The translations under genes were made by a program, and so were the position numbers. Positions 13,912 through 21,758 of a DNA stretch of 43,480 nucleotides are shown here, piece after piece. The DNA is taken from positions 1-43,480 of the forward strand of contig CAJUJO010000011.1 in the NCBI GenBank assembly GCA_910586675.1, written 5' to 3'. Source of the DNA: an uncultured Christensenellaceae bacterium. GTDB taxonomy: Bacteria > Bacillota > Clostridia > Christensenellales > Borkfalkiaceae. A model generated the notes under the pieces. It was given only the letters and a program-made list of their open reading frames with translations. It was not told the DNA's origin and ran no database searches. Every line of letters starts with the position of its first letter. The first letter of the stretch is position 1.

Positions 13912-15645
13912 TTACCCCTTGATTTCCAAATCGGCAAAAGCAAATTTTTCCACGTCGAAGAGTCCCCTGTCCGTCAAACGTATTTTAGGGATAACGGCGA
14001 GCGAGAGGAATACGAGCGTCATGAACGGCTCGTAATCTTCTTTTACGCCCATTCTGCGCGCCGTTTCTCCGATCTCCGCCGCCCGCGCGATGACCTCTTC
14101 CGCGGGAGCCGAGCTCATGAGCCCCGCAATGTCGAGCGGGAAGACGTCCTCCTTCCCGTTGCAGACGGCAACCATGCCTCCGCCTGCCTCTTTCAACAAC
14201 CGGGCGACGCGCGCCATATCGGCGTTGTTATCGCCCATCACGACGAGATTATGGCTGTCGTGCGCGACGGATACGCCTATCGCGCCCCCTTTCAAGCCGT
14301 AGCCGCGCACCAATGCAAGCCCGATATTTCCGCTCGCAAAGTGCCGTTCGATGACGGCGAGCTTGACGAGGTCGGTATTCTCCAAACAGACGTCGCCCCC
14401 TTCGCAGCGGACGGAAACGGTTTCTTTTTCCGTTACGAGCACGCGCGGACGCACGTACATGGCAAGCGCCTTCCCGCTCGGAATATCGATCTTGAAGCTG
14501 TCGGGTGTTACGTCCTTCATGCGGACGGTGCTCTTCACCGCGTCGGTGAGATAACGCTTTTCGTGGGAGAAAAGCACCTTACCGTTCTCCGCAACCTGTT
14601 CGCCGTCCTTGAATACGGCGTGCACGCGGAATTCGGAAAGATTATTCACGAGTACGACGTCGGCGCAGTACGACGGCGCGAGCGCGCCCCGTCCCTTCAT
14701 GCCGTAACACTCCGCCGTGTTGAGCGTAGCGCACACGACGGCGTATTTCGCGGGCACGCCGAGGGAGATAAGCTTTCTGAGCGCGTCGTCCAAATGTCCG
14801 TTGCGGGAAAGATCGGGCGCGTTTTTGTCGTCCGAGCAGAGGATAAAGCGGCGGAAATTGAACTCGTCCATCGCTTTTACGTTCTCGACGATATTGTGCG
14901 CCGACGACCCGTTGCGGAGCTGGATATACATGCCGCGCGCCACCTTTTCCCTGCATTCTTCCACCGAGAAAGGCTCGTGATCGGTCTTGATTTCCGCGCA
15001 GAGGTAGGCGTTCAGCTCGTCCCCCGTCAAAGAAGGCGCGTGCCCATCCACAATTTTTCCGAGCGTTTTCGCCGCGGAGAGCTTGCGCATGGCATCCTCC
15101 TCCCCCGCGAGCACGGCGGGATAGTTCATCATCTCGCCCAGCCCGTAGAAGAGGTCGCGTTCGAGCTCGCGTTCCGTCTCCGTTCCGTCGATGACGGCGC
15201 CGCTCGTCTCAAACGGCGTTGCGGGCACGCAGGAGGGAAGCTGCAAATACACGTCGAGCGGACACACTTTTCCGACGCGCAGTTTGGAAAATGCTTCCTT
15301 CATATACTCCGCGCCCTCTATCCCGCACACGTTAACGATTTCGTGCGGGTCGGCGACGATGCCCGTCGTGCCGTGCACGCAGGCGAGAGATGCAAACTCT
15401 TCGGGGGATAACAGGGAGCTTTCCACGTGGATATGCGCGTCGATCAGTCCGGGGATTGCGGTATAGCCTTTGGCGTCGTATACCCGCTTTCCCTCATATC
15501 CCCGCCCGATTGCGACGATTTTTCCGTCCGCTACGGCGATATCGCCCTCTTCCGTTTGCCCCGTAAACACATTGAATATTTGCGCCCCTTTGATGACTAG
15601 GTCGCATTTTTCGCGCTTCATAGCGCAATCGATGAAATGTTTCAT
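13912..15645 (-). CDS. ade: Adenine deaminase
   Basis: 577 residues. The amidohydrolase motif IDAHIHVESS lies near residue 73, with the LACVHGTTGIVADPHEIVNV block, DGHAPSL in the middle and HDSHNLVVMGDNNADM in the C-terminal half, all typical of bacterial Ade. It converts adenine to hypoxanthine and ammonia with a bound metal pair. It heads ade-rdgB-yfcE. The ATG at 15645 comes 6 nt after a perfect TATAAT and has no Shine-Dalgarno, so a leaderless mRNA is predicted. An alternative is the internal ATG nine codons later, which also lacks a clear ribosome site. Confidence 0.96.
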   Translation of the reverse strand: MKHFIDCAMKREKCDLVIKGAQIFNVFTGQTEEGDIAVADGKIVAIGRGYEGKRVYDAKGYTAIPGLIDAHIHVESSLLSPEEFASLACVHGTTGIVADPHEIVNVCGIEGAEYMKEAFSKLRVGKVCPLDVYLQLPSCVPATPFETSGAVIDGTETERELERDLFYGLGEMMNYPAVLAGEEDAMRKLSAAKTLGKIVDGHAPSLTGDELNAYLCAEIKTDHEPFSVEECREKVARGMYIQLRNGSSAHNIVENVKAMDEFNFRRFILCSDDKNAPDLSRNGHLDDALRKLISLGVPAKYAVVCATLNTAECYGMKGRGALAPSYCADVVLVNNLSEFRVHAVFKDGEQVAENGKVLFSHEKRYLTDAVKSTVRMKDVTPDSFKIDIPSGKALAMYVRPRVLVTEKETVSVRCEGGDVCLENTDLVKLAVIERHFASGNIGLALVRGYGLKGGAIGVSVAHDSHNLVVMGDNNADMARVARLLKEAGGGMVAVCNGKEDVFPLDIAGLMSSAPAEEVIARAAEIGETARRMGVKEDYEPFMTLVFLSLAVIPKIRLTDRGLFDVEKFAFADLEIKG

Positions 15646-15651
15646 AAAAAA

Positions 15652-15680
15652 ATTATAACATAAAAGCGGCCGTATTTCAA
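15652..15680 (-). promoter_or_regulatory. ade promoter, leaderless geometry
   Basis: Minus strand TTGAAA (15675-15680), a 17-nt spacer, TATAAT (15652-15657), then six T residues and the ATG. Confidence 0.75.
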
Positions 15681-15700
15681 GCCGCTTTCGACATTTTTCC

Positions 15701-17773
15701 TTATTTTATTTTCGCGCGCATGCGCATGGAGTTGAGCACGGCAAGGAGCATGACGCCCACGTCGCCGAGCACCGCCGCCCACAGCGGTATAAATCCGAAC
15801 AGAGATAAAATCATCAGCGCGATTTTCACCGCAATGGAAAAGGCGATGTTCTGCGCGACGATTTTGCGCGTTTTTTTCGCTCCCTTAACCGCCTTGGGCA
15901 GAGCGGATAGCCGATCGGACGCGAGCACCAAATCGCTCGCTTCGATTGCCGCGTCGCTACCCAAAGCCCCCATCGAAACGGCGACGTCGCTTTCCGCCAT
16001 GACGGGTGTATCGTTGATCCCGTCGCCCACATAGAGAAGCGTGCCGCGCGCCTTTAATTTCTTCGCGCATTCGGGCTTCTGTTCAGGCAGAAGGTCGGCG
16101 TGTATCTCGTCTATGAGAAGCCCGTTGAGCGCCTGTTCGGCGCGGGCACGCGTATCGCCCGTAAGCACCGCCGTTACGGAAACGCCCGCCCGCTTCAAAT
16201 CGGCAAGCACCTGCGCGGCTTCCTCTTTTACGGCGTCCTCGATTTCAACGTAACCGATCACTTCTCCCTCTTCGGCGACGTATACGACGGAGGCAAGCGT
16301 TTCCGCCCGATTGAAAGCGACGCCGCGCTCGCGCATAAGCCGCGCGCTTCCGACGAGGACGCGTTTTCCGTTCACGTTAGCGGACATTCCCATGCCCGCT
16401 ATCTCCTCGCAATCTTCCGCCTTACAATCCGTAGGAACTCCTGCGAACGCCTGTGCGAGCGGGTGCGAAGAATTGGCTTCTACGGCGGAGGCAAGCGCAA
16501 GCGTTCGCTCCTCCCCATGTACGGCGGAAACGGAGAACTTCCCTTCCGTGAGCGTGCCCGTCTTGTCGAACGCGGCGACCTTTACTTTGGCGAGCTGATC
16601 GAGATAGACCGCGCCCTTCGACAAGACGCCGCAGCGAGCCAAAGATCCTACGCCCGAAAAATAAGTGAGCGGAACGGAAATAATAAGAGCGCAGGGGCAG
16701 GAAATGACGAGGAAGTTGAGTGCGCGAGAAATCCATTCGCCGAAGTTGTAACCCTGAAACAGCGGCGGAACTACGGCGACGATCAACGCGGCGAGCACGA
16801 CGACGGGCGTATACCAGCGTGCAAAACGGGTAATAAATTTTTCGGGCGCAGCCTTTTTCGCCGAAGCGTTTTCCACCATATCGAGAATTTTTGCCACGGC
16901 GCTCTCCGACGAAGGGCGGACGACGCGCGCCTTTACGGCGCTACCCTCGTTCACGCACCCTGCAAGCAATTCGCTCCCGACGGCGACTTCTTTCAAGTAC
17001 GCTTCACCCGTCAAAGACTTCGTGTCGAGCGAGGTTTCCCCCTCGATGAGAACGCAGTCGGCGGGGATCTTATCTCCCTTTCTAATTAAAACGACGTCGC
17101 CGACGGCAAGTTCTTCGGGAGGAACTTCTCGGCGGGAATCCCCTTCGAGCACGATAGCCGAGTCGCTTTTGAGCTGCATGAGTTTGGAAATCGCCCCGCG
17201 GGAGGAACCGACGGCAAGCGCTTGAAGATATTCCCCCAACTGATACAGCAACATGACGGCCGCGCCCTCCATATTCTGACGAATGGCAAACGCGCCCGCA
17301 CAAGCGATGAGCATGAGTAAGTTTTCGTCGAGCAGCACGCCGCCGTGAAAACCGCCCTTGAAAGCCTTGGGGACACTCTTTACGACGGACACGACTACCG
17401 TCCAGCCCGCCGCGACGGCGGACGCAAGGAACAGCCCGAAGGGGACCCATTCCCCCGCCGCACCTAAAAGATCGAGGACGAGGGCGGGAACAAACAGACA
17501 GGCGGACAGGATGACGGAGAGTAACTGCTTTAAGTGCCTCTCCTTTTTGACGGGTGCGGCGCCGTCGATGATTTCCACCTCTTCGAAATGAGAGATTGCG
17601 TAAACGGCTTTATCGAACGCCTTTTCCGCGCCGTAATCGAGCGACACGCGCTGATTGATGAAGTCCACCGAAGCGGCGTCCACCCCCTCTATCCGTTCCA
17701 ATTCTTCCTGCAATTCGGCGGCGCATGCCGCGCAATCGAGATTTTTGATCCGTATGGTTTTATGCATCTTCAT
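15701..17773 (-). CDS. cadA: Heavy-metal P1B-type ATPase (Cd/Zn/Pb exporter type)
   Basis: 690 residues. A single N-terminal HMA domain has C14-X2-C17 (DCAAC). Membrane pairs, the TGE-containing actuator (about 249-260), the CPC ion motif (359-361, ISCPCALI), the phosphorylation site DKTGT (403-407) and the GDGIND hinge are all present. The CPC motif and its context match zinc/cadmium/lead exporters rather than copper ATPases. It overlaps the ArsR gene by 14 nt and has AAGGAG upstream, so it is the second gene of a metal-response operon. Metal choice among Cd, Zn and Pb is not resolved by sequence. Confidence 0.93.
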   Translation of the reverse strand: MKMHKTIRIKNLDCAACAAELQEELERIEGVDAASVDFINQRVSLDYGAEKAFDKAVYAISHFEEVEIIDGAAPVKKERHLKQLLSVILSACLFVPALVLDLLGAAGEWVPFGLFLASAVAAGWTVVVSVVKSVPKAFKGGFHGGVLLDENLLMLIACAGAFAIRQNMEGAAVMLLYQLGEYLQALAVGSSRGAISKLMQLKSDSAIVLEGDSRREVPPEELAVGDVVLIRKGDKIPADCVLIEGETSLDTKSLTGEAYLKEVAVGSELLAGCVNEGSAVKARVVRPSSESAVAKILDMVENASAKKAAPEKFITRFARWYTPVVVLAALIVAVVPPLFQGYNFGEWISRALNFLVISCPCALIISVPLTYFSGVGSLARCGVLSKGAVYLDQLAKVKVAAFDKTGTLTEGKFSVSAVHGEERTLALASAVEANSSHPLAQAFAGVPTDCKAEDCEEIAGMGMSANVNGKRVLVGSARLMRERGVAFNRAETLASVVYVAEEGEVIGYVEIEDAVKEEAAQVLADLKRAGVSVTAVLTGDTRARAEQALNGLLIDEIHADLLPEQKPECAKKLKARGTLLYVGDGINDTPVMAESDVAVSMGALGSDAAIEASDLVLASDRLSALPKAVKGAKKTRKIVAQNIAFSIAVKIALMILSLFGFIPLWAAVLGDVGVMLLAVLNSMRMRAKIK

Positions 17774-18128
17774 TCTCCTTAAAAATACAGTTCAGATGCG
17801 CGCAGGCGAGCTCCAACAGCGCGACGACGTGCGCGTCCGCCAAGGAATAGACAATGTTCTGCCCGTCCCGACGCGCCTTCACGATACGGTTGTCGCGCAG
17901 GATGCGGAGTTGATGGCTGACGGCGCTCTGCGTCCCCCCCACCGCTTCGACGACGTGAAACACGCACATTTCGCCCTGACGAAGCGCAAGCAGAATTTTC
18001 AGCCGCGAAGGGTCGGAAACAGCTTTGAGCTCGGCGCAGACGCGCGCGACTTCCTCGTCCGAGGGAAGCATTTGTTTTGCGCGGCTTGCGGTCAAAGCGT
18101 GCTCGTCTTCATGATTACATCCTTCCAT
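17760..18128 (-). CDS. ArsR/SmtB-family metal-sensing repressor
   Basis: 122 residues, with the winged helix-turn-helix in TQSAVSHQLRILRDNRIVKARR. Candidate metal ligands are the N-terminal C4 and H6 (MEGCNHEDEH), the Cys in GEMCVFHV (the CadC alpha-3 CXC is reduced to one Cys), and an alpha-5-like set DAHVVALLELACAHLNC (D-x-H and H-x-x-C). The pattern suits a SmtB/CadC-type sensor of Zn, Cd or Pb. It is first in an operon with the exporter ATPase and has an AGGAG ribosome site. A palindromic operator lies just upstream, so it should repress its own operon until metal binds. Confidence 0.9.
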   Translation of the reverse strand: MEGCNHEDEHALTASRAKQMLPSDEEVARVCAELKAVSDPSRLKILLALRQGEMCVFHVVEAVGGTQSAVSHQLRILRDNRIVKARRDGQNIVYSLADAHVVALLELACAHLNCIFKENEDA

Positions 18129-18148
18129 ATATTTTTCTCCTATATATT

Positions 18149-18174
18149 AATATATGAATAACTGTTCATATATT
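18149..18174. promoter_or_regulatory. ArsR/SmtB-type operator
   Basis: A perfect 10-bp inverted repeat AATATATGAA / TTCATATATT around a 6-bp centre, 21 nt upstream of the regulator ATG. This is close in style to known SmtB/CadC operators and must overlap the operon promoter. Confidence 0.8.
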
Positions 18175-18187
18175 ACCACAATAAGAG

Positions 18188-18217
18188 ACCGCCGTCAAGT
18201 ATTTTGCGGCGGTTTTT
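18188..18217 (+). terminator. Short hairpin between rluA and the arsR promoter
   Basis: A 7-bp stem ACCGCCG / CGGCGGT (18188-18194 with 18207-18213) with a T run only on the plus strand. On the minus strand it follows the rluA stop but has a poor tail, so it may be a weak terminator for that operon. Confidence 0.4.
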
Positions 18218-18219
18218 AA

Positions 18220-19032
18220 TTAAATTTTCGCTTCACGACGGGAAATAAACCGTTTTCCGCTCAAATAAGACAGAACGCCTTCCGTTTGCAGACTAAGTTC
18301 CTTTGCCACAAGCCGCTGCCGCGTGAGGCTATGCGCGCGGTTGAACACGCCGTTGCCGTACTTGGTATCGCCCGCTACGGGATGCCCGACGAACGCGAGG
18401 TGCGCGCGGATCTGGTGCGTTTTCCCCGTGTGGAGCGTTATTTTCAAGAGTGAGGTTTTGCCCATCTCCCGCAGAACCTCGTATTCCGTTAGGATTTTTT
18501 CACCCTGCGGCTGCGCCGAAACGCGCACGAGCGATTTTTTCTCATCTTTGGTAAGGTAGGCGGCGAGCAAAGCGCGCCGCTCGGGCATATGCCCGAGCAC
18601 GAGCGCGTGATAAATTTTTTCCGCTCTCCGCTCCCGAAAGGCGGAAAGCAATTCCTCTTCGGCGGCGGGCGTTTTGGCGAAGATCATAAGCCCCGCCGTG
18701 TTCCTGTCTAACCTATGAATGAAAAAACATTCGCCCTTTTCCGCAAGTTCGGCAAAGACCGCTTCGGAATTGACCCCGCTCTCCTTATCGGCAACGAGCA
18801 CGTTTTCATCCTCGTACACGATCTCGAACGCGCGCTTCGCCTCCTGCGCGGGCGTGAGGAAGTACTGCACCTCGTCGCCTGCGTGAACGGGCATATCCGC
18901 GCCGACCTTTTTGCCGTTGACGCGGATCTCTTTGTTTTTGAGCAACGCGCGGAAGCAAAAGGAAGCCTGCGCGCAGACGCTATCGGTGAAGTTTTTGAGC
19001 GAGCTTTCCCCGCTTACGACGAACTTTTTCAA
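18220..19032 (-). CDS. RluA-family pseudouridine synthase with S4 domain
   Basis: 270 residues. An S4 RNA-binding domain is at about 15-60 (LLKNKEIRVNGKKV). The catalytic domain has HRLDRNTAGLMIFAKT with the catalytic Asp, and HTGKTHQIRAHLAFVGHPVAGD. It isomerises uridine to pseudouridine in rRNA or tRNA; RluC/RluD-type, site not predictable. The start is TTG at 19032 with AGGAA upstream, and the first 53 nt overlap the end of feoB, suggesting coupled expression. A second, S4-less paralogue sits at 24177, so the two probably modify different sites. Confidence 0.9.
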   Translation of the reverse strand: MKKFVVSGESSLKNFTDSVCAQASFCFRALLKNKEIRVNGKKVGADMPVHAGDEVQYFLTPAQEAKRAFEIVYEDENVLVADKESGVNSEAVFAELAEKGECFFIHRLDRNTAGLMIFAKTPAAEEELLSAFRERRAEKIYHALVLGHMPERRALLAAYLTKDEKKSLVRVSAQPQGEKILTEYEVLREMGKTSLLKITLHTGKTHQIRAHLAFVGHPVAGDTKYGNGVFNRAHSLTRQRLVAKELSLQTEGVLSYLSGKRFISRREAKI

Positions 19033-20770
19033 CTTGTTTTTTTCCTAAAAGGTAAATTGCGATAAGAGGCGCCGCCGCAACGGCAAGGAACACCCCTCCC
19101 CCGCACATGGCGAAATAGGCGAAATAAGAAAGAATCAGGGCGCTCGCCGTCTGAACGAGCGCATACAGTGCGGCGCGCTTCCAACCCACTTCCCGTGCGG
19201 AAGCGGCGATCGCCGAAACGCAGGGCGAGCAGGTGAGAACGAACACGGCGAGCGCGAACGCGCTTGCGCCCGAATAGGGAAACTGCCCGTAAAACACGGC
19301 AAGCATTCCCGCCACGTTCTCCTTTGCGACTAAGCCCGAGAGGGCGGCGTAAGCGATTTTCCAATCGTTCATTCCGACGGGTGCGAACAGAAATTTCAAT
19401 CCGCCGCAAATCACGGCGAGCATACTTTCCTCTATCGCGCAATAGCGGAAGGTAAAATCGAAGGACGATAAAATCCAGGAGAGCAGAAAGAAAGCGAGAA
19501 TGACCGTCGCCGTCTTTATTATAAACTGTTTTACCTGAAAGAGCAAGGCTTTGAGCACAAAAAGCGGGCGCGGAAGCTGCAAGGGAGAAATCTCCATTAA
19601 AAAGGGCGCGGGCATTTTCTCCTTGGTAACCACCGCGACAGTTGCGGCGATCGCCACGCCAAGCGCATACAGCAGCAGAACGGCGAGAAACGGATTAGAA
19701 AAGAAGGAGGCGGAAAGCGCCAAAAAGACGGGCAGCTTTGCACTGCACGAAACGTAAGGCAGACACAAAATCACCCGTTTTTGTATCTTTTTATCGTCCA
19801 GCCCGCGCGTGGTGAGAATGGCGGCGGCGGTACAACCGAATCCCATCAGAAGGGAGAACACCGCCCGCCCGTTCAAACCCGCTTTGGAAAAGAAGCCGTC
19901 CGTCAAATAGGCGAGTCGGGATAAAAAACCGCTCTCTTCCATGAGAATGAGGAAGAAGTACAGCATGGCGATTTGCGGCAGAAAGCAGAGCACGCCGCCC
20001 AAGCTCGTCAAAATGCCGTCGGCGACGAGCCCGCGCAGAACGGGCGACGAAATGCCCTGCGCATAGCCCGCAAGCGTTTGAGAAAACAGTCCGTCTATCG
20101 CGCCCTTCATGATATCGCCCGGCATGGCGGGCGCAAACGTGAGATAAAACGCCGCAAGCAGGAGAAGGAAGAAGAGCGGAATGCCGAAGAATCCGTTGGT
20201 CAGCATGCGATCGGCGCGCGACAGTCCCGCCCTTGCGGGCGTATACGCCTCGGACGGAAGATGACTTTCGGCGCGCTTGCCCGACTGTTCCGCCGACAAA
20301 ACTTCCGCCGTTTTTTGCCGCAGCGCGCGCCCGCGCAGCCCTTCGGCGGAGAAAACGGGCACCCCCAACCGCTTTGAAAGCGCCGCAAGATCGAGCTTTC
20401 CGCCCGCGCGCGCAAAGGCGCGGTATTTCGTGAGGACGAGCGCGCCCCGCCTTCCCGCGTTCAGCAGTCCGCAGAAGAGGGGCAGAGAGCGCTCCAAGGA
20501 TGCGCATTCGGCGACGAATAAAAGATAAGCGTCTTCATGCGAAGAGATATAATCGCGCGCAAATTTCTCTTCCATGCTCATACTGTCGAGCGAGTAAATG
20601 CCGGGAATGTCGCATACAACGAAGCGCTCTTTGCCGATGACTGCCTGCCGCTCCTGCGCGCCGACGGTTACGCCGTGCCAGTTCCCCACCTTTGCGTGCC
20701 CACCCGTAAGCGCGTTGAAGAGCGTGCTTTTGCCCGCATTCGGGTTTCCGACAAGTAAAATTCTGTTCAT
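18980..20770 (-). CDS. feoB: FeoB-like ferrous iron transporter with degenerate G4 motif
   Basis: 596 residues, shorter than the usual 650-770. The G domain has GNPNAGKST (8-16), GNWHGVTVG in place of GNWPGVTVE, and DIPG. The guanine-specificity motif N-x-x-D is replaced by TKYR (in LVLTKYRAF), and SAEGLRG stands for G5. The membrane part is normal, with both gate regions (LPYVSCSAKLPVF and TCSPCVSAIAA). It imports Fe(II) across the inner membrane. It overlaps feoA by 4 nt (ATGA) and rluA by 53 nt. Upstream in-frame ATGs were rejected because they run through feoA. Loss of G4 suggests altered nucleotide choice or a non-signalling G domain. Confidence 0.9.
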   Translation of the reverse strand: MNRILLVGNPNAGKSTLFNALTGGHAKVGNWHGVTVGAQERQAVIGKERFVVCDIPGIYSLDSMSMEEKFARDYISSHEDAYLLFVAECASLERSLPLFCGLLNAGRRGALVLTKYRAFARAGGKLDLAALSKRLGVPVFSAEGLRGRALRQKTAEVLSAEQSGKRAESHLPSEAYTPARAGLSRADRMLTNGFFGIPLFFLLLLAAFYLTFAPAMPGDIMKGAIDGLFSQTLAGYAQGISSPVLRGLVADGILTSLGGVLCFLPQIAMLYFFLILMEESGFLSRLAYLTDGFFSKAGLNGRAVFSLLMGFGCTAAAILTTRGLDDKKIQKRVILCLPYVSCSAKLPVFLALSASFFSNPFLAVLLLYALGVAIAATVAVVTKEKMPAPFLMEISPLQLPRPLFVLKALLFQVKQFIIKTATVILAFFLLSWILSSFDFTFRYCAIEESMLAVICGGLKFLFAPVGMNDWKIAYAALSGLVAKENVAGMLAVFYGQFPYSGASAFALAVFVLTCSPCVSAIAASAREVGWKRAALYALVQTASALILSYFAYFAMCGGGVFLAVAAAPLIAIYLLGKKQVEKVRRKRGKLAQKLHR

Positions 20771-20991
20771 GTGCGGAATACCCTGATGCCTGACGCGATT
20801 TCCCGGCGCATAGCGACGACGGCGCTCCCCGCCTGCAAGAGATAGGTCTTTTTGAACGGGGAAACTTTGAGCAGCGTGATTTTGGAATTGGGGTAAACGT
20901 TGAGCGAACGCAAGCGTTCCTTTAAGGGCGCTTCCACGTCCACACGCATGACGAAGGCGCTTTCCCCCCGCTTTAACTGACAAATATTCAT
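20767..20991 (-). CDS. feoA: FeoA small ferrous-iron transport accessory
   Basis: 74 residues, an SH3-like fold beginning MNICQLKRGESAFVMRV and ending AVVAMRREIASGIRVF, normal FeoA length. It works with FeoB at the cytoplasmic face. The stop overlaps the feoB start. The start codon at 20991 lies only 5 nt after the T run of a perfect terminator and has neither a Shine-Dalgarno nor an obvious promoter, so how it is expressed is unclear. A possible TTGCCT-17-TATCAT promoter would place the RNA start inside codon 3, forcing a shorter protein from the ATG at codon 15. Confidence 0.82.
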   Translation of the reverse strand: MNICQLKRGESAFVMRVDVEAPLKERLRSLNVYPNSKITLLKVSPFKKTYLLQAGSAVVAMRREIASGIRVFRT

Positions 20992-20996
20992 GATAT

Positions 20997-21041
20997 AAAA
21001 AATGCGGACAGGAGGCAATTTATGCCCTGTCCGCATTTTTT
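20997..21041. terminator. Perfect terminator hairpin abutting feoA
   Basis: A 16-bp stem including flanking A/T (20997-21012 with 21026-21041; core TGCGGACAGG). Six T residues lie at either end, so it can act on both strands. It sits between the DUF378 stop and the feoA ATG. Confidence 0.85.
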
Positions 21042-21057
21042 CGCGTATACGCTGAAT

Positions 21058-21303
21058 TTACGCTTTTTTTGTATCCTTCACTTCTCTGTCGCCCTGCAAT
21101 TTCAAGGCGCCGTTCGTGATGATGGGCGAAATGATCAGCCAGATTGCCGCAAGCGCGATGAGCGAGTAGACGATGATCGAACCGATGCTGCGGGGTTCCA
21201 TAAAAATAGCCGAAACAAGATTGAAATTAAAAATTCCGTACATGCCCCAATTCAGCGCCCCGACGAGGACGAGAATGTAGGCGATAAGGTTTGCTATAAC
21301 CAC
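21058..21303 (-). CDS. DUF378 small membrane protein
   Basis: 81 residues from a GTG at 21303, chosen because AGGAGG lies 7 nt upstream; the longer ATG start has no ribosome site. Two membrane helices are visible: VVIANLIAYILVLVGALNWG and a second around VYSLIALAAIWLI. LVGALNWGMYGIFNFNLV is the DUF378 signature. Function is unknown for the family. The charged tail is LQGDREVKDTKKA. It is followed by a strong terminator, so it is probably not simply co-transcribed with feoA. Confidence 0.85.
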   Translation of the reverse strand: MVIANLIAYILVLVGALNWGMYGIFNFNLVSAIFMEPRSIGSIIVYSLIALAAIWLIISPIITNGALKLQGDREVKDTKKA

Positions 21304-21358
21304 GGTGTTACCTCCTGCAAACAGTTTGCGCGGAATATCGGGCATTATGCTTATTTTT

Positions 21359-21622
21359 TTATTCTTCGGATAATTTTAAGATATATTTTATATCGCGCAA
21401 CTGTCTTTCCACCCTTGCGAGCGCGCCCTCGATTCCCTCTCTTCTATTCGACTCGGTTTTTGCCCGCCATTCCGCACAAGTTTCTTCCGGATACAAAATT
21501 TTTTTCCGTGTGCGCAAAGTATTTTTACAGTGCCCCGAAGTCATGCACAAACGCTCCGACATAATAATGTAATGCGGAACATAGAACGCGCAATTTACAC
21601 AATATTTTTCGGTATCTTCCAT
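21359..21622 (-). CDS. Small Cys-rich hypothetical protein
   Basis: 87 residues. The first half has Cys spaced as CVNC, then SERLCMTSGHC and a later ETCAEW; the six Cys and two His could form a zinc ribbon or Fe-S site. The second half, EGALARVERQLRDIKYIL, is an amphipathic helix suited to dimerisation. I do not recognise the family. The ATG at 21622 has GGTGG about 7 nt upstream; an in-frame GTG at 21631 is an alternative. It lies 55 nt upstream of the DUF378 gene on the same strand. Confidence 0.7.
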   Translation of the reverse strand: MEDTEKYCVNCAFYVPHYIIMSERLCMTSGHCKNTLRTRKKILYPEETCAEWRAKTESNRREGIEGALARVERQLRDIKYILKLSEE

Positions 21623-21671
21623 TTCTGCCACCGTTTTATAATTTCTTTTATTTTATCACATTGGATAAAGA

Positions 21672-21708
21672 TATGTGCGGTTACGAAAAATTCTCGTAAC
21701 CGCACATA
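21672..21708. repeat. Perfect 15-bp inverted repeat upstream of the Cys-rich gene
   Basis: TATGTGCGGTTACGA and its exact complement are separated by 7 bp (AAAATTC). There is no T tail on either side, so it is not a clear terminator. It lies 50-86 bp before the ATG at 21622 and may be an operator or a structured leader. Confidence 0.7.
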
Positions 21709-21741
21709 AAATAACAGCCTGTGCGAATTGCACAGGCTGTT
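21704..21741 (-). terminator. Terminator of the large secreted-protein gene
   Basis: A perfect 12-bp stem AACAGCCTGTGC / GCACAGGCTGTT (21713-21724 with 21730-21741), loop GAATT, and a TTATTTTAT tail on the minus strand. The plus strand also has a T-rich tail. Confidence 0.85.
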
Positions 21742-21758
21742 TCTTATTTTTGAATGAA

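Noticed and set aside
13870..15411. 513-codon plus-strand open frame opposite ade
   Set aside because: It is a shadow of a well-supported gene; long antisense frames arise from GC-rich codon bias. The same holds for the frames opposite hydB (5914-7125), hydA (8374-9906) and pyk (31905-33086).
21022..21564. Plus-strand ORF with a perfect AGGAGG at a terminator
   Set aside because: The ribosome-site match is part of the terminator stem between DUF378 and feoA, and the frame is antisense to DUF378 and the Cys-rich gene. The protein looks random.
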